Shown here: one piece after another, positions 22,080 through 32,819 of the stretch
Position numbering within the stretch: position 1 is the stretch's first letter
Layout: each line of letters begins with the position of its first letter
DNA from: Agrostemma githago
Lineage: Eukaryota; Streptophyta; Magnoliopsida; Caryophyllales; Caryophyllaceae
Assembly (NCBI GenBank): GCA_958450325.1
Contig: OY288257.1
Span: 13,349,873-13,413,872, forward strand
DNA length: 64,000 nucleotides
Direction of reading: 5' to 3'
The notes under the pieces: model-generated
Databases searched by the model: none
What the model saw: only the letters and a program-made list of their open reading frames with translations
What the model was told of the DNA's origin: nothing
Made by a program: the position numbers and the translations under genes

Positions 22080-24169
22080 AAATTTTGCGTAAGAGGGTAC
22101 CTGGGGATTAATTCCGTGAAGGGGACGGTTACCTGGAGATTTTTGACGACCTCCATAAACTTACTGAACTGGTTCTCGACCTTCTTATTCTTCAACCGGC
22201 TAGGAAAAGGAACTTGAATTTTGACCTGTTCAGCAGCTTTATCTTGTAGAACACCCGTTTCCACTGCAACATCAGACGGCTTATCAGCAGCAACCGTCTC
22301 GGATCTGGATCTAGCCTCTGGAATAGTCGGCCGACTATCAGGGATAGTCGGTCGACTAATATTAATAGTCGGTCGACTATTAGGGATAGTCGGTCGACTA
22401 TTTTCCTCCTCACCTTCAGTTTCTGTTAATCTGTCAACAATAGTCGGCCGACTATCTGGGATAGTCGGCCGACTATCTGGGATAGTCGGTCGACTATTAT
22501 TGACCAGTTCGTCATTCACAGCAGTTTCAGCAGTTTTTAACGATACATCATCATCTATTACATCCTCAATTACATCATCCACAATAACAGAATTATGGTA
22601 ACTAGGCATCTTGGGCTCGTCATAAGTAAGGCCGCTACGAAGTTGAATCGCGTTGGCTGTATCATGCGGTTTTTCCGGTTGTGACGGTAGTGTGCCCGGT
22701 TGCCTATCAGACTGATTTGTGGCAAGTTGCGCCACCTGCGTCTCCAACATCTTGATCTGTGCATCTTTGGATTGGTCACTTTTCTGCATCTGGATCATAA
22801 TAGATTGCATCATACTCTTCAATTCCTGATATTCGCTAGGAACTGGAGCTGGAGTCGCGGGCGGTGGAGGAAGAATAGCAAGAGGTTGAGTCGGCGGTGG
22901 AAGAGCTAGAGGCTTTTGGAAGCTTTGTTGTTGTCCGCGATGAGGCGGAACATAAGTTTGTTGCTTCGGCTGAGGAACTGGGTTCAATACATTCTGACTC
23001 GTCCAAATGAAGTTCGGATGCTCCCTAGTCCTCTCATTGTAATAATTAGAATAGGGATTACCTTGCTTGAAGTGTTGAAAAGCTAGAACTTGTTCCATCC
23101 CGGTCATACATTCCCCCGCGCTATGGCCTTCGATACCACATCGCTCGCACATTGCCTCCTGTTTGATCATGGCATGGACAGTTTGCTGATTCGACTCGTT
23201 CCTATGAGGTGGATTCTGAATTTTATCGAGACGGGCATGAAGATGATCAAATTGAGCCATAATCTCACTGGTTTCCGCTGCGGCTACCCGAACACTACCC
23301 CTCGGATTTCCATATTCGGCTCGATGCGTGGCCATCTCCTCGATCAATTTCCAACCCTTGTCATCATCAACGTTGTTTTGGAAACGTCCGTTAGCTGCAC
23401 CATCAAGAATAGCACGATTATCATCAAATAAACCATTATAAAATTGATTACATAAAAACCATGGTTCAAATCCGTGGTGAGGAATAGAACGGACTAGATC
23501 CTTAAATCTAGTCCATGTCTCGTTAAGATCTTCCAATGGTCCTTGCTTAAAACTGGTTATCTGACTCCGTATCTGATTAGTGCGCTGAGGAGGGTAGTAA
23601 TGCTTATAAAAAGCAAGCGCCAACGAGTTCCAGTCGTTAATGTTTGCTGCTGCCTTATCCAAGTCTCGATACCATCTACGGGCTGGACCTGCAAGTGAAA
23701 ATGGAAATAAGGCTTCCATTACTTGTTCCTGTGTTACCCCGGGAGCAATTGGGATCGAACAACAATAATCAGTAAATATTTCCATATGCTGTCCGGGGTC
23801 TTCGTTTTTATTGCCCGAGAAGGTATTTCGCTCCACTAAATTGATATAAGCGGGACGAATCTCGAAGGAGCCAGTGGTAGGAGTAGGTAGCTTCCATCCT
23901 TTCGGGATGTTAGCCTGAGTCGGCTCGGAGTGAGTGGAAAGCTTCGGCGGCATGATTGTAATTGAGATATCTGACTTGGCGTCTGATTTAGTGCTAGAGT
24001 TGTCCTCTTCGTGGGACGAATATTCCGCTTCCAGATTAGCGAAAATTGGGTCAGGCAGGTTAGATTTCTCCGCTTGACGAATTTCCCTCCAAAAACTCCG
24101 TCTAGCTCGTAAAGTCTTCTCGGGTTCGGGATCGAAAGGATGAATCTCGGACCTGTTAGACCTGGGCAT
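22076..24169 (-). CDS. Athila-type Gag with palindrome-encoded heptapeptide array
   Basis: 697 residues, uninterrupted. Residues about 95-260 form the retrotransposon gag (capsid) domain, with GPARRWYRDLDKAAANINDW and SITSF-type turns. A CCHC zinc knuckle (CERCGIEGHSAGEC) is at about residue 338. A Pro/Gln-rich stretch and a short coiled coil (about 430-490, MMQSIMIQMQKSDQS) follow. Residues about 555-616 hold seven copies of a heptapeptide, (D/N)SRPTIP, in two groups of three and four. These are encoded by the ATAGTCGGYCGACTAT palindrome at 21-bp pitch. The C-terminus ends TQNL at the ATGA overlap with protease. It would form the particle shell and package RNA. The repeat has no counterpart in Gag families I know. 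Confidence 0.88.
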   Translation of the reverse strand: MPRSNRSEIHPFDPEPEKTLRARRSFWREIRQAEKSNLPDPIFANLEAEYSSHEEDNSSTKSDAKSDISITIMPPKLSTHSEPTQANIPKGWKLPTPTTGSFEIRPAYINLVERNTFSGNKNEDPGQHMEIFTDYCCSIPIAPGVTQEQVMEALFPFSLAGPARRWYRDLDKAAANINDWNSLALAFYKHYYPPQRTNQIRSQITSFKQGPLEDLNETWTRFKDLVRSIPHHGFEPWFLCNQFYNGLFDDNRAILDGAANGRFQNNVDDDKGWKLIEEMATHRAEYGNPRGSVRVAAAETSEIMAQFDHLHARLDKIQNPPHRNESNQQTVHAMIKQEAMCERCGIEGHSAGECMTGMEQVLAFQHFKQGNPYSNYYNERTREHPNFIWTSQNVLNPVPQPKQQTYVPPHRGQQQSFQKPLALPPPTQPLAILPPPPATPAPVPSEYQELKSMMQSIMIQMQKSDQSKDAQIKMLETQVAQLATNQSDRQPGTLPSQPEKPHDTANAIQLRSGLTYDEPKMPSYHNSVIVDDVIEDVIDDDVSLKTAETAVNDELVNNSRPTIPDSRPTIPDSRPTIVDRLTETEGEEENSRPTIPNSRPTINISRPTIPDSRPTIPEARSRSETVAADKPSDVAVETGVLQDKAAEQVKIQVPFPSRLKNKKVENQFSKFMEVVKNLQVTVPFTELIPRYPLTQNL
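22323..22497. repeat. In-frame palindrome array within gag
   Basis: Seven palindromes start at 22323, 22344, 22365, 22386, then 22440, 22461, 22482, with a uniform 21-bp pitch inside each group. The non-coding copies of the same motif use 20 bp. The shift to a multiple of three keeps the reading frame. Confidence 0.88.
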
Positions 24170-24270
24170 ACACAGAACTAAGAAGGAAAATATGAGAACC
24201 GTCTCAAGGAACTAAAGTTCCCTGAGACAAAAGATAAACTAAAAAAAACAAGTAAAATTAACCGTCTCCC

Positions 24271-24288
24271 CGGCAACGGCGCCAAAAT
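24271..24288 (-). other. Primer binding site, tRNA-Asp type
   Basis: The complement reads TGGCGCCGTTGCCGGGGA, an 18-nt match to the 3' end of plant tRNA-Asp including CCA. It sits one base from the 5' LTR (24290). Confidence 0.85.
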
Positions 24289-24289
24289 T

Positions 24290-25664
24290 TGATAAGCTAG
24301 TCGTATACCTATCAAAGATAACCAACTTAGGTCTAACTAAAAATATAGCTAGGGAAGTCGGGATCGAATTCACAGGGAGACAAATAAATCCTACTCGTAT
24401 TAAAGTCTATCTAAGTAACAATCGGGGGGTTTTGTTTTGTTTTTATCTAAACTAAAGTAGTGAAGGAAAGAGAATTAAAAGGGAAGAAATAACTAAAATA
24501 AAATAAGATGAATTTAAGATGAATAAAAATATGGAGAGGAAACTAGGATTGTCGGTTCACTACGAATCTCATATGGTCACGGTCTAAGTCACAGGTCTGT
24601 CGCAGATATTGGTCTAAGGGGTATTGAAAAGGTCCTTCCGGTCCGCTATTCACCCTAGCATGCTTCTAACGGCTTCCGATCTTATTAGGGCAAACTAATG
24701 TGTTGTAGCAGGTCTAACTTTTACCAGGCTTCCGATCTTAGGTTCAAGTTTACCGAATTCAATTAATCAATCATGCGCATTAACTGACTAATCGCGATTA
24801 TATGCTACAATTGAGAACTCAGACACAAAATCATTGACAGATCTATAAATTATTTAGTGACCACATTCAATTCGCAGATCCCCTAAATCCTAGCGAGGAA
24901 AATTAGCTACTCATGATTAATTTGATAATAACAAGATTGATAGAAGAATTTACTAGATTGAATATGATGAATACTAATAAATTTACGACAAGCATAAAAC
25001 AATAATTAAGTACGAAGAAGAATCAATCAAGAACGAAGAAGGAAGAAAGATTAATAAAATTACCGAAGGAATGAAGGCGATTAGAATCTTGAAGTGCTTA
25101 CAATAACCGAGTTTTTGGGAAGAAATTAAAACTAGAGAGAATAAGAGTAGAGAAGAAGTCTAAAAGAAATCTAAAGAGTAGTAAGTTGTGTAGAGATCCC
25201 TTCAATGTGGCTGAAAAGCCCTATTTATACAAATCAAATAACCTAAAAACTGTTTAGGAAATTCCTTTGTGTTTAGGAAATTTCTTGCTGATCACGAAGC
25301 CTGTCCGCGGTCCAGAGAATAGTCGGCCGACTATTGTAATAGTCGGTCGACTATTCATTTATCAACTTGAATTCTGCAGCTCCAGAATAGTCGGCCGACT
25401 ATTGTAATAGTCGGTCGACTATAGTCATGGTCGGCCGACTATCTTAATAGTCGGTCGACTATTGCTCGTTTCAGCGAACAGCTCTTCTAGCTTCGTTTTG
25501 GCCCGGTTTTGGTTCGTTTTAGCTCCTTTGTCTCCTGTTTCTGCAAAATGACAATACAACCACAAAGTAGCCAATTCGGGGCAAAATAATAGTTTTCACT
25601 ATTCAATAAACACGAGAATGCGCGTATAAAAGGTATAAAAAGTGTATATGAAATACGCGCATCA
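24290..25664 (-). repeat. 5' LTR of the gag-protease element
   Basis: 1375 bp. Palindromes at 25319, 25339, 25387, 25407, 25427 and 25447 (minus-strand upstream of TATA). TATAAATA on the minus strand at about 25224-25231. The transcription start should lie a few tens of bases 3' of the TATA box; R/U5 extends to 24290. Confidence 0.93.
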
Positions 25665-25669
25665 TAGTC

Positions 25670-28600
25670 GATAGCCACCAAAATGAAACGGTGACCTCCC
25701 GTCCCGGAAGGGTTTTCTTTTCCAATTATATCAATCCCCCATGTCGAAAATGGCCATGGCGACGTCATGGTGTATAGCAGAGACGATGGCATGTGTTGAA
25801 CGTTGCCGAAAATTTGGCAATTATGGCAATGTTTAACATATGATTGACAGTCGGTTTCCATACTGTTCCAGTAGTATCCGAGCCTCATGATTTTTCGGGC
25901 TAGCATATGGGCGTTCATATGCGGGCCGTTTTCACTGTCATGTACCTTAGCCATCACTTTTTCGGCCTGTGTTTTGTCGATACATAGAAGTAAAGCCCCC
26001 AATGCCGTCTTTTTGTATAACTGACCATCGTCCGTACGAACGAATTGGGTGGCCAACCTTCGCAGGGCCTTCTTGGCCCGGTTTTCAGTTCCTGGGGGAT
26101 ATTCTCCCGTAGTCAAATAGATTAGAATAGCCTGATACCAAGGTTCTGGATCAGTAATTTCGATATCTTGAATGGCGTTGACATATGCCGGCTCAGACCG
26201 TCTTTCGACACAGATTGGCATACTGGCCAGATGCTCCGGGATGTTTAGTAAGAATGCCAGTTTGGAGAGTGCATCTGCGAACTGATTTTCTTCACGTGGG
26301 AGGTAGATACATTCTACCTTCGGGAATTGCTTCTCTAGAACCCTTACTCGCGCTTGGTAAGCCACGAGATTGACATTCCGAGTTTTCCATTTTTGAAGGG
26401 CTTGATTGATGACTAAAGACGAGTCCCCGTGAACCCGAAGGTTCGTAACTCCCAAATCAGCAGCTGCTTGTAACCCGTGGATGCATGCTTCATACTCGGC
26501 CGCGTTATTAGTCACATCGAAATCCAGTTTGATGGATAACGGCGTGTGCTCCCCTTTTGGTGATATTAGGAGAATACCGACCCCAAATCCTTGGAAGTTG
26601 GATGCCCCATCAAAATACAAATCCCATGTTTCAGTATCGGTATGGAATATGTCTTCATCTGGAAAAGCCCAAGTATCGGTATGTCCCTCCTCAGATACCG
26701 GACTATCGGCGAGGAACTCGGCTACTACCCGGCCTTTGATGGCTTTTAATGGTACAAATTTGAGGTCGAACTCGGCTAACATTAAAGTCCATCTGGACAT
26801 CCTGCCGTTGAGGATGGGCTTCTCGAATAGGTACTTGATAGGATCCATTTTGGATAAAACATGTACCTCATGGCTAAGCATATAGTGCCGGAGCTTTTTA
26901 GTGGCCCAGACTAAAGCTAGGCACGTTTTCTCGAGCATTGTATATTTGCATTCGTATTCCAGGAACTTTTTACTGATGTAGTAAATAGCCCGCTCTTCTG
27001 ATTCAACTGTCTGGGCCAGCATAGCACCCATGGCTGTCTCGGTCGTTGTCAGGTATAACGACAAAGGCAAACCGGGTTGAGGTGGCATTAGTACCGGCGG
27101 AGCAGACAGAATCTCCTTGATTTTATCGAAAGCCGCTTGATATTTATCGTCCCATAGTACCCGTTCCACTATCTTCAGTTTCTTGAAAATGGGCTCACAT
27201 ACCATGGTTAGCTTCGAAATAAACCGACTGATGTATTGGACCTTTCCGAGAAACCCCCTTATTTCTTTTTTGGTCTTGGGGGGTTGCATCCCGGTGATGG
27301 CTTTGATTTTAGCTGGGTCGACCTCGATGCCGCGTTGGCTAACGATATGGCCCAGTAATTTGCCTGATGTTACCCCAAAACTACACTTTTGAGGGTTTAG
27401 CCTCATGTTGTACGTACGCAGTCGGGTGAAGAACTTTCTTAGGACAGCAACATGCCCATCTCGGCTTTTAGACTTGACGATCATGTCATCCACATAAACC
27501 TCCACTTCCTTATGCATCATGTCATGTAATAGGGTCGTGGCTGTTCGCTAATAAGTGGCCCCAGCGTTAATGAGACCAAATGGCATGATGGTATAACAGT
27601 AAGTTCCCCACGGCGTGGTGAAGGTGGTTTTACCCATGTCCTCTTTGGCCATCTTGATTTGATTGTACCCGGAATACCCGTCCATAAATGATAGGAGGAC
27701 ATGATCAGCCGTGTTGTCCACCAGTATGTCGATGTGTGGCAACGGAAAATCGTCTTTTGGGCTGGCCTTGTTAAGGTCACGGAATTCTACACATACCCGC
27801 ACCTTGCCGTCCTTCTTGGGTACCGGCACGATGTTTGCAACCCAGTCTGGATATTCAGACACTTGTATAAAGCCTGTTTTGAATTGTTTGTCTACCTCTT
27901 CTTTGACTTTGAGAGACCACTCGGGCTTCATTCTTCGAAGCTTCTGTTTTACCGACTTACACCCATCTTTGATGGGTATGCGGTGCTCATCTATTTCCCG
28001 GTCTATCCCCGGCATGTCCTTGTAGGACCATGCGAAGACATTCTTGAATTCTTGGAGGAGGTTTGTGAATTGTTGTCTCTCCTCGGGACCTAAGGATAAC
28101 CCTATCTTAAGCATCTGGGGCTCTAAGGTTGTTCCCACATTGATAGACTCGGTTTCCTCGATTACCGGGTCTCGGGATTCCCTCTGTTCTAGTTGCTCGA
28201 TCAGATGCGGAGTTAAGGACACCTGTTCGTCGGGTTTCTCAATGTCATTGCAGAAAATATTTTCGAAATTGAAAGTATTTTGAAAATAAGACAAGTCATA
28301 AGCAGAACGGTTTTCGTTATTATTGATAGTAAAATTGGAAAACAGCTCAAAGAGAGCGGCCATCTGATCATTGGTCAGAGGCGGGATTGGAAGCGCTTTT
28401 GGGACAGACCCCGAGGCTCCGGTGGTAGTGACTACAGGGAGGGGGGTTACAGTTTGGACTCTAGCACCAGACCCCTTAGACTCGAATACAGACTCAGACT
28501 CAGACTCGGAATCGGTGTCCGGCATGTCCCCTTCACCGGTGGTCAGCTTGTAGACTCGGCCCTGGCCGTCAGTCCACTTGATGATTTTCCTCCATGCTAT

Positions 28601-28990
28601 TTCCCCAGTATCAGCACCAACCTCTGAGATCAGCTTTGGAGGATCGAACCTGTTGCTTCGAAGGATCAGGTTCACCAAGTCTTCTTTAGGGGTCGGGACA
28701 GCCTTGTCTTCCCCAAATAAGAGCCCCAGCACGGGCTCGGCATGGTCAACACCCTCCTTGGATTCAGATTGGATGAGGGAGAATATGTCATCTGGGATAT
28801 AGTTGCATTCCCGAGCTAGTTCAGTCTCGGGATATGTAATGGTTGGTTGATACAGGCCAACTTGAACAGTCCCGAATACCGGTGTGACGAAATAGTTAGC
28901 CAACCTTGGGCTATAAGGGCCCAAGTAGGTACCCTTGATGATGTTGCAGGCCTTCTCAATGCCCGCTCGGACCACATTTCCAGGGGTCAC
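25670..28990 (-). pseudogene. Tat-like pol: RT, two RNase H domains, integrase N-terminal half
   Basis: Minus strand. RT lies at about 28000-27400, with FMDGYSGYNQIKMA and, after an in-frame TAG at 27548-27550, YVDDMIVKS. The gypsy RNase H has TETAMGAMLAQ and KFLEYECKYTMLEKTCLALVWA. A second, plant-type RNase H domain follows (DLYFDGASNFQGFGVGILL, NNAAEYEACIHGL, HGDSSLVINQ, ADALSKLA); dual RNase H is characteristic of the Tat clade. The H2C2 integrase finger (HMNAHMLARKI and CQSYVKHCHNCQ) and the first catalytic Asp (FSTWGIDIIG) precede the break at 25669. There the inserted element's LTR extends the ORF with unrelated residues. A frameshift at about 29010 separates pol from protease. Confidence 0.92.
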
Positions 28991-28998
28991 AGCGTACC

Positions 28999-30168
28999 CT
29001 AAACCGAGGTAGCCCCCGGTAGATACCCCAAATTTTGTAGCATCGTGTCGATGCTCGTGGTGAAATAGGGCCTGAAAAGGTATTCTTCCTCAATCATCCC
29101 CACAAAATCGAACCCCCAAAGGTCAGTGCGGTCCGTGGCGTTACAGCTAGCCACAGTCATAGGGGTTGCCTCTAGAGTAATAATACCGTCTTGCAGGGGC
29201 ATTTTGATCTTTCGGTGAAGAGTAGAGGACACCGCCTTTACGGCGTGAATTCATGGCCTTCCTAGGAGCAAATTGAAAGAGGAGGTGACATCGATCACCT
29301 GGAACTCTAGCTCCTTCTCAATTGGACCCGTCATAATTGTCAACTTAACGGCTCCAGAAACCGACTTTGGGCTCCCATCAAAAGCTTGAATAGTGTGGGC
29401 AGTCGGTATGTAGTCGGCCTCGGTGATGCCGAGGGCTTTGGCAGTCCTTAGAGGGAGGACATTCACAGCAGACCCGTCGTCAACTAGGGTCATTGGGAGA
29501 TACTTACCCCGGCAAATTACCGTGATGTACAGGGCCAAATTGTGAGAGGCCCCGAATGGTGGTAGGTCGGAATCCGAGAAGGTGATTAAGGGGCCTTCTT
29601 CCTTGGATTTTCCCTTGAGGTAGGGCAGGACGGTGGCCACCATTTCAGTAGGGGTAACCTGGGAGTCGACCTTGATTTGATCGAGAGCCTTAGTAAGTGT
29701 CTCTCGATGTTCTTGCGAGCTAACCAAGAGCTGCCATATAGTGAGGTCAACCCGAGCTCTTTTCAATTGTTTGATAACAGCCGTATCGGTGCTTGGCTCT
29801 TCAATGGCCTCTTCCGTCCTGGCAGGTTCAGTGACGGTTGCTGGGACTGAGATGTCCTTGGAGCTAGTGGCTGAGTAAAGACGACCGGCATTGGCGAGGT
29901 GGTTACTGGCTAAGGCTTTGGACTTAGCCTTCCGAATTTCTTCAGGTGTGATAGGGACAGCTTCCCCTTTGTTGAGGTACACATCTTCCTCATCGTCGAA
30001 CCAGATTCCATTGATTTGTGGGATGAAAGGAGAGATAAGGTGAGAACAGTCAATCACTTCTCTGGTGAAGATAGCATGAGAGCTAAAGGGGTTGTCCTTA
30101 TTGCTTGGCTTGTCTCCGGGTAACGGTATTTTCCCGCTCTCAATCAAATCCTGAATCAGATGTTTCAA
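28999..30168 (-). pseudogene. Tat-like protease region
   Basis: ORF from 30168 (zinc-finger/linker part KHLIQDLIESGKIP) to 29251, with the retropepsin motif LVDDGSAVNVLPL and the end block FNLLLGRP. The next codon after GRP is TGA (29251-29253) where Tat proteases usually have Trp, a probable TGG-to-TGA change. The frame then stays open (IHAVKAVSSTLHRKIKM) to 28999, where one extra base in a G run (about 29010) shifts it out of the RT frame. Confidence 0.85.
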
Positions 30169-31310
30169 CTTCCAACATTTCTTCGTATCATGTCCATTGC
30201 TCCGATGATATTGGCAATAGACTTAGGCATTGTAGCTTTTGGAGCGTTTTTCAATTAGAACTTGAGGAGTTGGGCCTATCGGTTGGACCATGCCCTTGGA
30301 AGATAGCCTTTACAAGGCATATGTATAGGTAGTCCCTATATCAGTGAATACCCTAGCAGGGGTATTTCTTTTGGACGAGGCATCTAACAGATTAACCGTG
30401 TCAAAGATACTGCGGGTTGCAGCCGGGGGCTTGGCAGTGGATGAGGAAGCCCCTTGGTATCCCTTGCTAGAGGCCTTAGTAAGGCTCTCTAGTCTTAGAT
30501 CATCTTCAATTCTCATACCCATTTCAGTAAGAGTGGTGAAATTGGGTATGACAGCATACCGGAGGTGGACCCGGTAGGAAGGGAGGAGGTTCTTGACAAA
30601 GGCCTCCACTAAAGTCTTCTCACTGGGCTTATCGACCAGTTTCACACTCTCGGCCCTCCAACGTTGGAGGTATTTGGTAAAACCTTCCTTAGGTTCTTGG
30701 GCCATAACCTCTAGAGTCCGCATTGTGGTCTGGATCTTGGTGTTGTCAGCATAGTTCCGAGCGAATTCCGTAGCCACTTCATCCCATGTCGAGAACTTCT
30801 TGGGGTCTAGCCTGTAGTACCAGGCCTTTGGGTGTTTCTCAAGGGAGGCAGCAAAGAGGTTTTTGAACATCGAAGAATCCACTCCCTTGATAGCCATGAA
30901 TTCCTTGAAGGCCCGTACATGTAGCAACGGGTCTTCAGTCCCCTCAAACATGGGTAAGCCCGTGAGATTCAGGTTTGCGGGCAGCTTGTCACTCACCGGG
31001 GAATAATCACGACTGTTCTCCCGATGGTATTGTTACTCCCAGTCATGTGAACTTGTTCCTCTAGTCGACGCACCGCGCTAACTAGCTCAGCTAGAGGTTC
31101 CGTGACCTCGGTATTAGGAGTCCTTTGCTCCACTGCAGCCATGCGAGCAATGATAGCCACTTGACCGACCCTCATTTCTGTCAGTTGGGCATCAATGTCG
31201 GTTTGTTTGGCGGCCATGGCATCCACGGAGGCCTTCAGATTGTTCAGAGCTGCTTCCATTTTGCGGCTGTGTCTGGTGGACGGTGGCCTGTCTGTAAGAA
31301 CACCGCGCAA
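30169..31310 (-). pseudogene. Tat-like Gag, frameshifted
   Basis: N-terminal coiled-coil part (31310-30993, EAALNNLKASVDAMAAKQTD and AVRRLEEQVHM), then a one-base shift near 31025. The capsid domain follows (30996-30310: LPMFEGTEDPLLHVRAFKEF and AWYYRLDPKKFSTWDEVATE). Stops after TYAL at 30310 and near 30222 interrupt the C-part. That C-part has a Tat-type Cys/His finger (VYCQYHRSNGHDTKKCW) just upstream of the protease ORF. Confidence 0.85.
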
Positions 31311-32322
31311 TCAGAAACTGAACCCGGACCTTGGAATCAAAACAGTACATCCCGAGTAGGGAAAAGACTAAAAAAAATGACTTGAAAAAAGACTTCTCGA
31401 CGGGTGACTTGTGGATGACGGGCCTTCCTTAGGATTCGACGGGTGGGTCGAATCCTGTTCGAAGGAAGGTTCACGTGAGACGTCCCTAGACTTTGGACTT
31501 GATTGTGTAAACGGACCCTCCTTTGTAGGAGTATGTCCTACGTAGGTGGGCCTTGCCTTAGTCTAATAAGGCGGACTGGGATAGGGAAGAAGCTCGTGAT
31601 GTAAGATCGACGGAGTTTCGACGCTGAAGACTTTTACGACTTATGACATGACCCGACACTGCTAAATATGGGAAGTCTTAAGAAGAGGAAGGTTTCGAAA
31701 ATGGATTATTTTGGAAAACCCGAGAAAACTCGGGGAAAGGCCCAATTTTTCTTAAGAAAATCGGAAAGTACATTGGGCCTCGGTTTTGAAAGTTCGAAAA
31801 TATTTTCGAGTTTTGAATTGGGCGGCATACCGGCTAGAAAATAGGTTATTTTGAGTAAAATCACGAGTCCTAAATTCGGTAGCTTTCCGGTTTTCGAAAT
31901 TTGAATATATTTTTGAAAAGATGCATTTTTGAAATGACGGTTTTTGAAAATGACACGGAAACCAACTAGCACATAGTCACGCAAACATTATAACGACACC
32001 ATGTATGCTTTACACTAAGTCTTGGTCAGTCTAAATGGGGTCTATACCAGTGCTCATAGTCTAGACGAGAATCGGGACGGACTTCCTTAGTCGAGTTGAG
32101 CTTAGAACATGCCGCAAAGTCCATACGAATCGACTATGAACACCTTTGACGTATCCAAGTCGGAGTACATCACGGTATAGTGGGACGTCGTTCACCAGTA
32201 CCGGCCCGGGAAAATAGCGGTTATGCATGAACCGTAAAACTAAAACGCGTATTGTACTAGTCAAACGATTTCTATTCGAGTCTCACCCTGAGGATGTCGA
32301 TGGTAAGTCACACATCAGTTAA
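31311..32322 (-). other. 5' leader of the Tat-like element
   Basis: About 1 kb between primer site and gag with no convincing ORF. Long untranslated leaders before gag are usual for this group. Confidence 0.5.
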
Positions 32323-32340
32323 TCCCCAGCGGAGTCGCCA
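32323..32340 (-). other. Primer binding site, tRNA-Arg type
   Basis: The complement reads TGGCGACTCCGCTGGGGA, matching the 3' terminus of a plant tRNA-Arg including CCA. It lies three bases from the 5' LTR. Arg priming supports the Ogre/Tat assignment. Confidence 0.8.
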
Positions 32341-32819
32341 AATTGTGGACATGACGTAATTCCACCCCGACGCGGCCATGCGCAGGTTTGGGTAGGCGAA
32401 TGCATCTCCATATGAGAATGGATCGAATTGAAATTTAAGTCGAAATGGAGTCGCCACCAAACTTTGTGGGAGTTCGGACCCGTTCGAACCCACTCTATGT
32501 CGTTGTGGGCCGTACACAAAGTACGGCCCATTTCGATTTCAGAGTTTATGGGGCTCGTCCCTTTGCATTACGATACCGATACCATATACACCGGTAATCG
32601 TGTAAAGAATGACTCTCGTGCACCAAAGGTTTCGGGCATCCGGAAACCGAGGTTCTGAGTAAGGGGTGAGGGTACGTGTTGGGAAGCCCACTAAGGACAC
32701 CCAACCCCGCCCGCACTTAGCGGCCTTTACTAAGACATCGTTTGACTTTCTAATATGCGTGTTAATAATCCGGTGAAATGATATCACTACTAAAAACAGC
32801 GGAAATAGCGTCGGAATGG

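Larger units (their letters stand above)
17002..25664 (-). mobile_element. Athila-type non-autonomous LTR element carrying gag and protease only
   Basis: An 8663-bp element in minus orientation, flanked by the 5-bp duplication TAGTC (16997-17001 and 25665-25669), inserted in the integrase gene of the Tat-like element. Both LTRs are 1375 bp and look identical on reading, so the insertion is young. Primer site: minus-strand TGGCGCCGTTGCCGGGGA (complement of 24271-24288), matching the 3' end of tRNA-Asp, usual for Athila. The polypurine tract is the complement of about 18377-18391 (GGTTTGGGGAGATT). Gag and protease are present, but no RT, RNase H or integrase sequence lies between 18377 and 21218. 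It must be mobilised by an autonomous partner. Confidence 0.93.

Noticed and set aside
25487..25664. C-terminal extension of the Tat-like pol ORF and the ORF at 18199-18420
   Set aside because: These are read-through into the inserted LTR; the same peptide appears in both LTR copies.
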